Counted from the first letter of the stretch, positions 1-11,300 are shown. The stretch: DNA of 64,000 nt from Acanthaster planci (GCF_001949145.1 NW_019091361.1:2052919-2116918); one strand, 5' to 3'. The notes: generated by a model from the sequence alone, not told the origin. Numbers and translations: made by a program.

Positions 1-2311
1 TGTCTCCAGTAGTCAAGAAGGATTTTTCTCCGACAACCATCCAAGAAAAACCTGCAAAATCAGCGGAGGGAGCTGGGAGAATGTCAACGGCATCACGTAG
101 CACAACAGACATCACGAGCTTCAAAATCGCTCCATCTCAGCTCACGACGAGAGTAACATCACCGCGGTGGGTAATGAGGGACCCGCGGAGTAATAGTCAG
201 GCGCCCTCATCGGTGACTCTGCATCAAGACACAACCCAAGAAGCAACCCCGACTCACCGGAACATCGTGAGCTTATTTGAGAGCTAACTTCGTACACGTT
301 GTTACACGATTAAATTACTATGCCTGTGCGACAGTAGATCCTTCATTCGATAATTGCCTCGCTCCCTGTCTCGTTGATTCAGTTGGATGTCAAACCTGAC
401 GTCTTGGCGGCGGAGATGCAAACATTTTCACTTAGAGCGAAACAGCGCCGAATCCAGGAGATCACCGCCTACATCAAGAGAAGAATAGATCTGCAAACCC
501 TCAGAGATTTGACCAGCAACACGTCGGTATATACCAGTGACGAGAGAAAGGTAAGACAGTGGTATTTAATTGACCTCTTTGGTTTGGGAGCAGGCCTTCT
601 GTGTTCTGACAATTTCAGGGATTAGTTGACGACTTGAAGGTTTGACCAAGAGTGACGTTGTTGATTTTTTGCTCTGTTTGGGGTGCTCAGGATGTTTGGT
701 TTATTTTCGACCGTCGTTGTGCTATGTCTAAATGTCTTTATTTTGTTACACTAAACAGTGTAAGATGATGATTAATCTCGATATCATATTCAGGTTTTTA
801 CCCGTCTTATACTGACACTCTGATGTCATCTTTCATCCAGGAAATCGAAGAAAATGGTAAGAGAGCTGAGACACTGCTGAACCAGTTAAAGATTGTGGTC
901 GAAGAAACTAATAAAAGGTAGGACTAATTAGAAATCAAATTTTAAAAATCTCCAAGAATATTGATTAAGAGTTGGGATCCAGAGAAAAAGTTTAGTAACA
1001 GGTACAATAAAACGAGTCATCATTTTTGTCTTAATTATGGCATTTACTCTCATTTACTATTTTGAACACTACAATAGGAAACAGCGGAAAAGCAGAACAT
1101 CTCACCACAAGCAGCAGCATCTGTCTGTGAGCGGGCACGTCAGCAGGACCAAATTTAATCTGAGTAGAAACACAGGGCGTTCTGTTCAGAACTGTGTTTT
1201 GAGTCAGGCAACCCAAGTGGCAACAGTAACCCCCTCCTGTGCGCCTCAACCAGCGTTGCCAGCAACCCCGAAGGTTCCTTCTGGGAAGAGTGCAATTTCA
1301 ACATCGCAGCCCCCTACTAAGCCATCGAAATCAAAGACACCATCCCCTTGCCCTGCTATTAACAGAAAGACATTCCTGAAGTCCATTCAGAAACAAGGAT
1401 CTCCAGCCCAACCCAAAGCTACCAGCTCCAAGGACCTACAAGCTTTAGGCCTTCCCATCATTGACGAGAAAGATGTCCAGCCTGTGGAGACTAAGAAAGG
1501 AACTCCCATCAAACTTGGAATTGGGAATTATGGAGGCGTATACCTCATGAGATCTCACTTGGATGGTACTCTCATGGCCGTTAAACGGCTAACACAAGTA
1601 GGAGGGTGCCAAAGCCAAGACAAACGAACCCAGGAAATGTTGCGAGAAATACGTGCCATGGAGGCAGTGAAATCTTGCAGAGTCTTCCCCAAGTTCCTGG
1701 GAGTACTTGACCTCTATTCCTTCGGTCAGGAGTTCGTCGGGAATAGCCGCACGATGAAGTCTTGGAGTGCCCTCAAATTGCTGTACAAAAATTCCAAGGG
1801 TCCTCGTCTGCTGCCTCTGGATTGGGTGAGAATCTGCATTGACGTCACCGAAGGACTTGACACGCTTCATCGAGCTGGTTGGACGCACAACGACCTGCAC
1901 TTTGGTAACATCATGGTCTGGCGAGATCCCAAGAAACTAACTGCAACCTGGGAGGGCAAAATCATTGATTTAGGGAAAGCCTCGCGAATCAAGAGCCCAC
2001 CGCCGCCTATGATCTTAACCTTCGTACAAATGATGTTCGCCTTCAAAAACTGCACTCAGTTGGCGCCAGAAATTGTGGAGGGCAGGAGCAGGTACAACGT
2101 AAAGTCGGACATCTACAGTCTTGGGATTGTGTTGCAAGACATCGCTAAAGAGAACCGACTCCTGTCTGGTTTCAAGACGATAGGAGACAGGTGTGTGTTT
2201 GAGGAACCGAACCGGAGACCAGAGCTGAAGACAATCTTGAAAGAACTCAACCAGCTGCGTGAGAAGTTCGTCAACCCAAAGCGCGTCGCTAAAACCAAAA
2301 GCACGCGGTAA
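1..2311 (+). CDS. Spliced protein kinase gene, 5' end outside window
   Basis: This is an orphan eukaryotic protein kinase of which I see about 580 residues. The proposed exons are <1-266, 383-550, 841-917 and 1078-2311 (stop TAA 2309-2311). The introns 267-382, 551-840 and 918-1077 are all GT-AG and their phases (0, 0, 2) join one frame. The first exon encodes Ser/Thr-rich sequence, exons 2-3 encode charged helical, possibly coiled-coil sequence, and the last exon encodes a Pro/Ser/Lys-rich linker followed by the kinase domain (about 1500-2280). Visible kinase motifs are the Gly-rich loop GIGNYGGVY, the lysine in MAVKRL, the catalytic loop HNDLHFGN, DLG in place of DFG, APE, and DIYSLGIVL of helix F. 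Lysine, catalytic Asp, Asn and the metal-binding Asp are all kept, so activity is plausible. The HRD arginine is Asn, which makes it a non-RD kinase. I cannot place it in a named family. The first exon is the least certain part; its frame could instead end at a stop at 285-287 and belong to another transcript. Confidence 0.85.
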
Positions 2312-2435
2312 ATAGAATAAGGGATTTGAGAGAAGACAACTTTAAAAGATATAAGATAAATTTTGGAACTCAGAGCTTCTTCCGGTTTTAATTACCATTC
2401 CATTTTTAGTACGTACAAATGAATTACTGTTTGAA

Positions 2436-2441
2436 AATAAA
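2436..2441 (+). terminator. Polyadenylation signal of the kinase gene
   Basis: An exact AATAAA lies 125 bases after the kinase stop codon in AT-rich sequence, with a T/G-rich stretch (about 2463-2480) just downstream as expected for a cleavage site. Confidence 0.6.
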
Positions 2442-3111
2442 TTAATCGAACGGTATTGGCATTCAGTTGTTCTGATGTCGACCAGAATTTCGATTTCTGA
2501 GTGTTACAATTGGAGGATTGTTAAAAACCAAGCACCGGTATGCTAAAACATCCAAATTCCTCTTTATTCGTATATAACACGTTCATTTTTATTCACGGTT
2601 CGTAAATTGGTATTAGTGATTTCCGCCAACTTACAAATTGTAGAATCCACATTAAGCGGAAGAAAAGGAAAAGCCAATATGAACACATAAACACTGTTTG
2701 CACAAGCATGTGAAACTACACGCAAAACTACAATATAATACTATAAAATAAATTCATAAAAAGAAATCACATTAAATGACAAAAATGTGGAAGGTGTTAG
2801 CTTTGATCAACATTTAACTGTGCTTTTGGTACAACAAAGTATGAGTTAATAGAGGAAACAGATAAATTACTATCTATAATTATTACGGTCATCATTATCA
2901 ACATTTACAGTCGTGTAAACTTTTAGTCTAAATGCTTCCTAAAGTCCTTCGTCCACAGTCTTTACTAGGCTAAAAACCTCAAACGTGAACATTTATAAAA
3001 TTATTGTTTTGAACTCATGAACAAACAAGTTTTTTTATAGTTATGAACAAATATCATCTCAACAGACCTTCAGGTGGAAAGCACATTCATTTAGTTTTCA
3101 ATTCTACATCT
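2442..3111. other. Intergenic, AT-rich, no feature seen
   Basis: This convergent space after the kinase is AT-rich (especially 2680-2900), with no open frame of note, no tandem repeat and no RNA gene that I can recognise. Confidence 0.6.
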
Positions 3112-3374
3112 GCCTGTGCAAGGACGGATCAGGGGGCCAATGGGGGCGTGCCCCGCCCCCCCAAAAAAGTGAGCTAAAAATGATGTTTCGATAAAATGAG
3201 AGAACGGTGCTTTATTCGATGCATTTTTTCTCTTCTTCAAAAAGCGTGTGAAAAGCCCCCAAATATAATTTCACCCCTAAGAAGGCAAGGTTACATAAAA
3301 AATTAACATTTTTCTCCCCCTGAAAGTAAACAAGCCCTCCTATTCGGCTTTTGGATTTGCCCTTATGCTAGTGC
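3112..3374. mobile_element. Decayed hAT-like non-autonomous element
   Basis: The 247-base body (3120-3366) has imperfect inverted ends: AAGGACGGATC on the left, and the reverse complement of the right end reads ATAAGGGCAAATCC. It is flanked by two 8-base words that match at 6 of 8 positions (GCCTGTGC at 3112-3119, GCTAGTGC at 3367-3374). Runs of G/C lie just inside both ends. There is no coding capacity. Ends and target-site length resemble the better preserved copy at 24.17 kb, so I read it as an old hAT-type miniature element. Superfamily assignment is inference. Confidence 0.5.
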
Positions 3375-4152
3375 TTTAACTTGAAATGTACAATTATAAT
3401 TATATGTGGGTTTTCATTACATTACATTTACTAATGTTTTGTAATGTATTTCATAATAAAAGTGAAAAATTATATCGTTTCAGACTTTAACCTCTGTATT
3501 TCGGACATTAGCAACATCATTAGTCCAAACGGTATCCAAATCGCGATCTGTACAATTCCCTTTTAGGATTTACTATGTAGCGAATAATTTATGATAACAA
3601 ATAGCCCGGCTATATTAACTTAGGGAATTAAATACAGCGTTGCTTATGGGACTTTAATTTGCTGAAAATCAATTGCCATTCTCAGAAGCCTTCAATCAGG
3701 ATTAAATATTTGAAAACCAGTATCTTGGAAGGTTGATATGGTCCACATCTTAGTCTGGTTGTTACTGTTTTGAGGTCCATCATGGATTGGATTTGGGATT
3801 CATGATTAACTACGTATCAGGGAGATACATATAAATGACAAAAATACAAAATCGTTTGCAAAATATCCCATATGGCTACTACATGTACTGCGTTCAGACA
3901 CAAATCTTGCCAATTTAATAATATACTCGTCCAAGAAATCAATTAATCAAATTGCCCATAATTATCTTTCCGTCGAGTCACAATTCCAAACTTGTCGGGG
4001 GAAAATACACTGAAACAGTATAGCCAAACGTTCGGAAGAGGCCTAACATATCAAACCAGTACAGCATCGCTTCAAACCATTTAACAAAGGAGAAATCTTT
4101 TTTCAGAGAAAGCTAATGTCCCTCAATAGTTGCAATAGTCCAAAGCAAAGGC
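3375..4152. other. 3' flank of the GPCR gene, no feature seen
   Basis: AT-rich sequence on the 3' side of the minus-strand receptor gene. It probably contains that gene's 3' UTR. No open frame or repeat stands out. Confidence 0.5.
3914..3919 (-). terminator. Possible polyadenylation signal of the GPCR gene
   Basis: ATTAAA on the minus strand, about 235 bases past the receptor stop codon. It is a common variant signal, but in AT-rich sequence this hexamer also arises by chance. Confidence 0.3.
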
Positions 4153-5322
4153 TTATAAACTCCATCTCCTGTCTAGACCATTCATCACAATCCTATCCTC
4201 TCCATCCACCTCGACGATGTAAGGATACCCATGGACAGTGTGCATAGAGGTTGTCACTGACGGCCCCTTGCCAGCTTTGGAGCCTCTCTCACTCAAGTAC
4301 CGATTGGGTGAGGTTGGCAAGCGTCGCCCACGACCGATCCCTCGGACGTCGCTTCCTTTCCCAAAGGGGATGGCTTCAACGAAGCGATCGCGGATGTCTC
4401 CACTGAGGAAGACGTACAGCAAAGGTTTTACTGCAGAGTACGCGTAGGCGTAACAGGCCACAGTGGTATGGGACAGGAAATCACCGCGAGTCGTCGCCTC
4501 GCTGTGGATCCCTGGCTGGAGAAACGAGATGACATGATGGGGGAGCCAGAGCAGGGCCTGGGCACAGATGAGAGACGCGATCAGTAGTACAGTGGTTCGC
4601 GTCTGCTTGCTGCGTGGCTGGCTTTCATCCTTGGCGGGTCTCCAGAAGTTACCATTGGACTTGTACAAAATCCAGAGGAGGCATCCTAAGGTAAACACCA
4701 CCGGGACGCAAAAACTAACAATGAAGGTGTACAGTTGGATAACGAGTGTAGGGCCAGGCATACTCACTGTGCAGAAGGATGAGTGGTATAACGTCTGTGT
4801 GCTCTTGGTGTTAACGGATACCGGAATCGTGAGAATGACAGCACTTAGCCAGATCATAAGGTTGGCAACGACAGATTTTCCGAGGTCTCGTCGCGGGGCG
4901 TACGAATTGGGCAGTGCGATTACAAGGCACTCGTCCAGTGCCAAGACGCCCACTGTACAAGCACCAACCGTCTCAGTCATGTGATTGAAGGGGAGCAGGA
5001 ACCTACAAGCCGGACTGCCGAACGGCCAGTCCTCCAGGACAAACTCAGCGGCGAAGAAGGGACCTGTTGTGATAAGAAGGAGTAAATCTACAGCAGCCAG
5101 GCTGGCAAGGAAGACATCCAACACGGCCTGGGATTTACCTCCCCTCAGAGCCCGCAAATTGACATACAGAAGGCTTGCGTTTCCGAAGACTCCAACGACC
5201 AGAGTCAAAGCCATGACACTTGGGGCGACGTATCGGAGAGGTTGCTCCCTGAGGTAGAGAACGGGAATCGTTGGTAATGTCGTCGGTGATGGAGCTCCGT
5301 CCTTGGTGATATTTTCACCCAT
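4153..5322 (-). CDS. Intronless class A (rhodopsin-like) GPCR, 389 aa
   Basis: Seven-transmembrane receptor of the plasma membrane, closest in layout to peptide receptors of the galanin/allatostatin/somatostatin type; the ligand is unknown. I chose the ATG at 5322-5320 because it has a strong Kozak context (A at -3, G at +4); the open frame further upstream begins only with TTG. Residue 4 is a potential N-glycosylation site (NIT). Helices: TM1 about 31-57 (GN at 47-48), TM2 66-92 (Asp79), TM3 103-136, TM4 150-171 (Trp158), TM5 190-222 (Pro207), TM6 239-268 (WLP 259-261), TM7 282-306. WPFG at 99-102 and the Cys106-Cys184 pair fit the family disulfide. The DRY motif reads DEC (130-132) and the NPxxY motif reads KPLLY (299-303), both unusual. 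The tail is basic and Ser/Gly-rich. The frame is intact and length is normal. No intron is needed. Confidence 0.9.
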   Translation of the reverse strand: MGENITKDGAPSPTTLPTIPVLYLREQPLRYVAPSVMALTLVVGVFGNASLLYVNLRALRGGKSQAVLDVFLASLAAVDLLLLITTGPFFAAEFVLEDWPFGSPACRFLLPFNHMTETVGACTVGVLALDECLVIALPNSYAPRRDLGKSVVANLMIWLSAVILTIPVSVNTKSTQTLYHSSFCTVSMPGPTLVIQLYTFIVSFCVPVVFTLGCLLWILYKSNGNFWRPAKDESQPRSKQTRTTVLLIASLICAQALLWLPHHVISFLQPGIHSEATTRGDFLSHTTVACYAYAYSAVKPLLYVFLSGDIRDRFVEAIPFGKGSDVRGIGRGRRLPTSPNRYLSERGSKAGKGPSVTTSMHTVHGYPYIVEVDGEDRIVMNGLDRRWSL

Positions 5323-7435
5323 GATGCCAGGGATTTTATCGAGAGATGAATGGTAAAACAAGAGAAACAAGAACCCTTAGCATCAAACTGCAGAGAGCTA
5401 AAGGATCCACCGCTAGTTTAAGGTCTTTTTTGGGTGGACAGATCAGCGACGCTTTCCCTCTCACTCACAGTAAACATGTGTCTCGACTGTTACAACTTAC
5501 GTTCGTTGTTACTGCTCGTCGCATCAAATGGGCTTAGACATCGAATTACCACCTTTAATAGATGTTCCATTTTCGTGAGTCAACCGGATATACCACCACT
5601 TCTAACAATCAATAATATTAGTCTACGACAAAATCCATATTCAGATCTTCATCATTGATTTATCATTCTGATGAGTGTTCTGCTACCGCCTATAGCTGCT
5701 TTAATCTATAGAGCTACGGGTTATTGTTCGTAGGTCTTTGAATCACCGAATGTCGGCATCTCTGTTATGGAGAAAATTAATAAGGTCAAAGTTTCCCAGT
5801 AGTATTAACAAACTTCATCGAGCTATTTAAAATTATCTAGCGCATTCAACATTATCCCTATACTTACAACTGATGGATTTCGTCGTTACAGAATCATACC
5901 TGGTTGAAACTAGGGAAAAATGTTTTTTTTTTAGTCGTCTGATGATTACACTGAGTGAGCTTCTAAAAGAAGTGTTGCTGTGTGGGGATGACAAATATAA
6001 AACACGTGAGATGATTTGATATAATTGTTGCTGATTCACTTCTCTCAGTAAAACAAGCAGAGCAGTTATTACATTTCACCGTGACATACGATACCCGTGG
6101 GATGTCTGCATCTAGTTAGACTTGCCAGCACACCGGTAGATGATGATCGTTTGGAGTCATCGATTACCCTCCATCAATTCATGAGTAGAGCCCCTTTGAA
6201 CTAATTAGTTACCCCCAGATGGCTTTCTCTGCATGCGAGTGGAAGCGAGACCCGATGCAGCTATTACCGTGCGTCCTGAACCATAATTGAGGGGAACCAG
6301 CTTTCAAACCGAGGCCAGGATTAGTTTCCTCTGGCAATTATCACTCAGAAGTAAGAAATAGATAAGGTGGTGTCTATCAGACTGGACTGAGCTGAAGTGC
6401 ACAAAGATTTTAAAAGTTAGAGGACCCAACATTTCAATCCTAGCGGAATCCTTCTTGAAGGCAAGATTTGGCATAGTTTATTGTAATGATTACGATTTTT
6501 AAGGCTAACAACATGTTGTTCGTAGTCAAGCTTTAACTCTGAGAAACTTATTTTTTCTTACAAATGCTGAGAAAAATTTCAAATAATTTCAAATATGCTA
6601 TTCAAATTCGAATTCGGCTTAAGTCTAATAATGTATCACTTTTTACAATTCACCCAACCAGTATTACATTTGTTTCTTTGGGGATATATCATACATTAAC
6701 GGAAATGGAGATTGCTTCCAAAAAGTTTCCCAGGTGTATTGTGAATAGTGCATGTAGTTCAAACACTGTGTTCACTCGTGGGCCTTTGAAAAAAGAAAAA
6801 GAACTCTCGCTGTAGACCAACAAGCACTAGTCATAGTTTGACGGACTTCGAGTGGCAAGAAGTACTACGACCCATATCTGGATGATTAGAAGTATTTTTA
6901 GAATGAGACATAATCAGTTGTAGTAAGTCGTGACTGTCAATGACGTAATCCTGTGAATGTTCCTACGCCCAACGTGCCAAAAAGAGATATCAGTTGAGTT
7001 AAAGTGACCTACTGCATATTTTGCTCATTTATCCGAAAAGCGTGCCAGTGATTAATGTTTAGCCTTGGATTTCTATCTTACTAGCTGTCAACTAGAATAA
7101 CCACCACACTTTCAGCAGTTTGGTTTGAGACCATTTCCGGAGTCATCCTTCATGGAAAGCATTGGCTAGTGAGTCACAAAATGAGTCTCGTCTCAGGAAA
7201 GAAGAGCAGTAATTGAAATCAGCATGTAGCCCGTAGACAGGAATTAGATAAATTACCAAATGCGTCGAGGAGATAGAGAGGAAAACACATTGAACATTAA
7301 GGAGGTGCAACTCTTGAAAGATGATGAAAGTAAAACTGTCAAGCTACGGTTTCTGCCTATAATACCCCCTATTTTTTTGACAGCTTCTGAGAAACGTTAC
7401 TTACTGCTACTAGCTATGGTGTTCCATATGTGCCA
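5323..7435. other. Intergenic region upstream of the GPCR
   Basis: No gene is supportable here. The part next to 5322 should contain the receptor's 5' UTR and promoter, but no TATA box is clear. A patch at about 6120-6370 is rich in TAAT-type words (for example AACTAATTAGTTA near 6201) and more GC-balanced than its surroundings, which makes it a weak candidate regulatory element. Open frames in the rest are short and compositionally like background. Confidence 0.4.
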
Positions 7436-7579
7436 GTCGCATTTTTCGACAGGCGTCACATTTTTCAACGTGCGTCGCATTTTTCAACCGTCGTCGCATT
7501 TTTCGATGGGCGTCGCATTTTTCAACGTGCGTCGCATTTTTCAACGGGCGTCGCATTTTTCGACTTGCGTCGCCTTTCA
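7436..7579. repeat. 19-bp minisatellite, about 7.5-8 copies
   Basis: Copies of a unit close to GTCGCATTTTTCAACGTGC start at 7436, 7455, 7474, 7493, 7512, 7531, 7550 and 7569, an exact 19-base step throughout. The last copy is partial. Copies differ by a few substitutions, mostly in the AAC/GAC segment and the following three bases. Some copies contain GTCG...CGAC and can form a tiny hairpin. An open frame (7260-7724) runs through the array; I regard it as incidental, since a 19-base period shifts frame with each unit. Confidence 0.95.
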
Positions 7580-7764
7580 ATGTGAAGCCAGCACAACAGA
7601 AAATTGCCGTGACACAAACTCTATTTGGCGCCCTCTGTCCTTCTTTGAGCAGCTGAGAAAGTACAAGGCGCTGTTCAAGACAGTGTGGATGTTAATTCGA
7701 TTCGCCTTCACCGGGGAAATTTAGCACATGTACGCTCATTCCTTCCTTATTTTCAGAGACTTAG

Positions 7765-7870
7765 CAAGTGCCGGAACCAAATTTTTGGGGAAATAATTTT
7801 GGGAGGCTAAAACATTTGACTATTTTACGTAATCTCGCGGTCTATCCTGGCGTGAGGCTAGATTTTGATT
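7765..7870 (+). repeat. Direct repeat copy 1 (pairs with 8190-8300)
   Basis: Reads like 8190-8300 in the same orientation: both have GGAACCAAATTTT or GGACCAAATTTT, then a G run, then GGGAGGC(T)AAAA, then TTTTA and a CCTGGCGTGAGGCTAG-like stretch against CTTTCTAGGGGTAGGGT. Similarity is patchy. The two copies bracket a SINE fragment. Confidence 0.5.
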
Positions 7871-8009
7871 TGTCTTACACACTTCGGAGAGGGAACAAAA
7901 ATGAATACTGGCAAAAAGACTCGTCCCTTATTTGCACTTTCATCCGTTGGGGACGGCAAAATTATTAGCACACCCCATTTACTCGATCGGTTCAAAAAAT
8001 CTATCCTGT

Positions 8010-8080
8010 TGGTGGAACTCAAACCTAGAACCTCCTGCTTCCTAGTACAGATATCTTAACCACCGAGCACCTAGCTGGGC
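8010..8080 (-). mobile_element. tRNA-derived SINE fragment
   Basis: On the minus strand there is an A-box-like GTGCTCGGTGG (8060-8070) followed about 35 bases later by a B-box-like GGTTTGAGTTCC (8014-8025). This is the RNA polymerase III internal promoter of a tRNA. The arms do not fold as an intact tRNA, so a SINE head is the better reading. The body and tail of the element are not clear. Confidence 0.55.
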
Positions 8081-8189
8081 CCATCCACTTCTGGTGAAGC
8101 AACGGGTACCTCAGACTGTCGATTGGTAACTGTCGATGGAATTGGGCTTCGGGAGGATGTAAATTTCAGAGTGTGAGTTCAAGGGAGGG

Positions 8190-8300
8190 GTCTAGGACCA
8201 AATTTTCGGGGGGGGGGGCTTGTTTAGGGAGGCAAAAACTTTCGAATTTTTTTTAATGTAACCTTCATTGGCCTTTCTAGGGGTAGGGTGAACCTGCATG
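8190..8300 (+). repeat. Direct repeat copy 2 (pairs with 7765-7870)
   Basis: Second copy of the repeat at 7765-7870, with a longer poly-G run (around 8208-8219). G-rich segments of this kind sit just inside the ends of several invertebrate DNA-transposon relics, so this may be the edge of one, but no paired end or target duplication is visible. Confidence 0.5.
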
Positions 8301-11300
8301 GGGGGGTTACACGCTTTTTAGAAGAGAGAAATGAAATAGAGAAAACAAAGCAAAACAAAAAGCCTTTCTCTCGCTTTTTTATTTTTGATTTTAATTTAGG
8401 CCGGGGGATGGCCCCGTTGCCACCCATACCCCAAGCCGCCCTTGAGTGGGTCAAGTTCCATCCAATCTGGTGTATCAAATTCACATCGCCCCGCCGCAAA
8501 AAAAAAAAAAAATGCCACCATTTCGCCTTGGGTCTTCTGGCCCGATCCTGAGGGTTGTCATGTAATCCTACTAGTCCTCCCAACTCACTTCTCCTAGGTG
8601 TCTTCAGGATTGTGAATAACTCTTTTGTGCGCTCTCTTGAGGAATCATTGGCCTAAGTACCAAAAAAGCGCCAAGTCTCTAGCGATTTTAGCTGGTCTTT
8701 ATTTTGAGACCGGAGCGTGAAATGAGAAAACCACGAATTGGCCCAGTTCGATTTCGAGGTCGATGTTTTTCAATATACATGCATATATAGTTCCATCGAC
8801 CGAAGGGACGTTTTTACGTGTCTGAAAAATGGATTGAAGTTGAGGAGAGTAATAATGTACTTGACTTAAAACCTCAACGGTTTATTTCATCTCATGGCAG
8901 ATGTTTCAGCCATACGGCTTTAGACAAGCGGAACAATGCTCCTCGGGCTATTTGAATTTCATGTTGTGATAAAAACAAAGTTTCGGTTGTAAAATTAATT
9001 GTCCAGATGGAAGCATTCAATTTAAATCGATATTCCAATCCTACTCGCTAATTAAGTTCAACAAGCCGACCTCGTGCATTATTCACTGAATTAAGCACGC
9101 CTAGCGTCCCGGTGGAAGGCCATCTTTCATGATAACGCTGGGGTATGACCAAACTCCTGATGACTGCGAATGTTGGAAATGAGCCGTGATGACTGTTTCT
9201 GAATGAAGATATCTGCGTGTACCATGAGACAAAAATGAACGATCTGGCGACAAAAAAAAGTTTCGCGCAATGATGGACCCAGGTTTTGAGTCTGAGTGGT
9301 AGAGGGGACAATGTAGGGATTTGGTTCCTAAAATAGAGAAAATAAGGGGGGGGATCTGAAACACGTCTGGGGGAAATAGGTTGTATTCATGAGTCGGCCA
9401 TCTTGAAGTGAAAGTGAGGTTAAACTTTTTACTTGGGGAACCAAAAAGTAAACATAACCGTTGAGGGACGGAATAAAAGTTCACACAAATTCATGCAAGA
9501 TATTGTTTAGAAAAATTTGCATTGTGACAAATTCTGTTTTATCTTTTAAGCCATATTTAAAAATGAAAGTGAGGTTTGAAGCCTAAAATAGTCAGGGCAC
9601 CACCCAAAAGAACAGATTATATCGAATACGATTGACTTAGGAAACGAGATGGCGTTTCCCAAGAATAAGGTCTAGGCCCTATTCCCATACCACACAAGAT
9701 ATGTCACTGCACTGTGCATGTGAGTGTTTTGCTCGAATTCTTGTAAAACTCATGTGACATTTTGATGAGGCTTCAGAGCTTCACAGGGGAAAAACGATAA
9801 TTTACGGGGGTTTTTTTGCGATAATGCGTTTGATTTATCTTGGTGAAGCGGAAATCCATAACCTGTCGACATCAAGTTTCTCCCTTTTGACGAAAATCGA
9901 ATGTGACGCCTGGAACTGAGATACCTGCAAGATGTGACACTGGATTGTTAGAGAAAAGGAAAAGCCAACTTAAGAACACTAAACGTGTTGACCAGTTCAT
10001 AACAGGTTGGTTCCGTTCGGATTGCGTGAGACTATCGCGAGGGACGGGAGGCATGGGACTTGATATGGAATCCCTCCTTCAATTCATCGACCCCATAAAA
10101 CTCTTTTTTTTTAAAAACCCTTAAGTACCCCTTAGTGAAAGATCCCACCCATGCCTCTGCTACGATGCATATTATTGTCTCACGATTTTTAGTATGCAGG
10201 CCATTTCTTAGACTTATTTTTGAATGTGTATACGCGTAGGTGTCTATTTACTTAGCAGATTGTCAAGGTCACATATTGCTGAAATGAAAAGGAACTTATC
10301 CAGACATAACGAATTACTGAAATCCCAAATCCTGAAAGGTGTGTCCTTCAGCAGACGGGATAGAAGAAGCCAATTACTACAACATGACGAATGTTACTTG
10401 TTAGGAATCGAGTGGGCATGAAACTTCCCGTGTTAGCTTTGTAGATCCGCTCCTTTAAATCTTGGATTCCCTCTGCGGTAATCGCAAACTGGTACAATTG
10501 ATCAGAGAAATAGGCACGAAGTCACATTAAATTCCATTTATAAATTCTTCCTATGGTCGCTGCAGTTCTCAAACAACGGCCTTGGTCACACACTGCCCAA
10601 TACAAACCCGTCTTACTTTAAATTATTCTTTTTATTCAATTTTATGCTGGCTAGTTGTGTTTTAAAAGGAATATATCGCCTCAGAAACTGCTCCCTGAGG
10701 TATGGCATGAATCAAGTTGCCCTGGGATCAAGTGTGAATTCTCAACTTTCCCACATCATTGAAACATTATACGAAGGATTGGAACTTTGACGCGGCGACT
10801 TGTTGGGCGTAAACTATCGCCACTTGAATACCGCCCTCCCCTGAAATAGAAATTGGGCAAGAATAGATTCTGACAGGGTGTTTTACCCTGAAGATCAGAA
10901 ATCATTCACATACAGGATAATCGGACCAGACTCAAATTTCAAAAATTCTCCGCAGCAAAATTCAGCTTCGAATTAAGTTTTGTGAATTTTTTGACAAGTA
11001 CTAATGAATTTCCATGGCGTTTTTTAAGGTTTACAAAGAGAAGCGGTTGGGCTCTGACGATTACGCTACGTCACAGCTAATGTCCAACAATCTTTAGGGA
11101 ATTCATTTTATTTCTTATCAGAGAATCGAGATCATTTTGACTTGAACAGCCCGGATTTTTCGATCTAATCGGAAAGTACTGCCGTCACGAACAATGGGAA
11201 AGTGGTAGGCCTAAGGTTAGCCAGTTCCATTGTCGCTGCCAGAGTAGATCAGGGCAAGCAACCGTCTCGGCCCCAGGACACCGAGTTCTGTTTTTTTCAA

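Noticed and set aside
6458-6478. AGGCAAGATTTGGCATAG resembles mature miR-31, including the seed.
   Set aside because: One base is missing relative to the known mature sequence and I can find no opposite arm upstream or downstream that folds into a precursor hairpin. A chance match is likely.
7260-7724. 154-codon open frame across the minisatellite.
   Set aside because: It is a by-product of the tandem array, the period is not a multiple of three, and no promoter or homology supports it.
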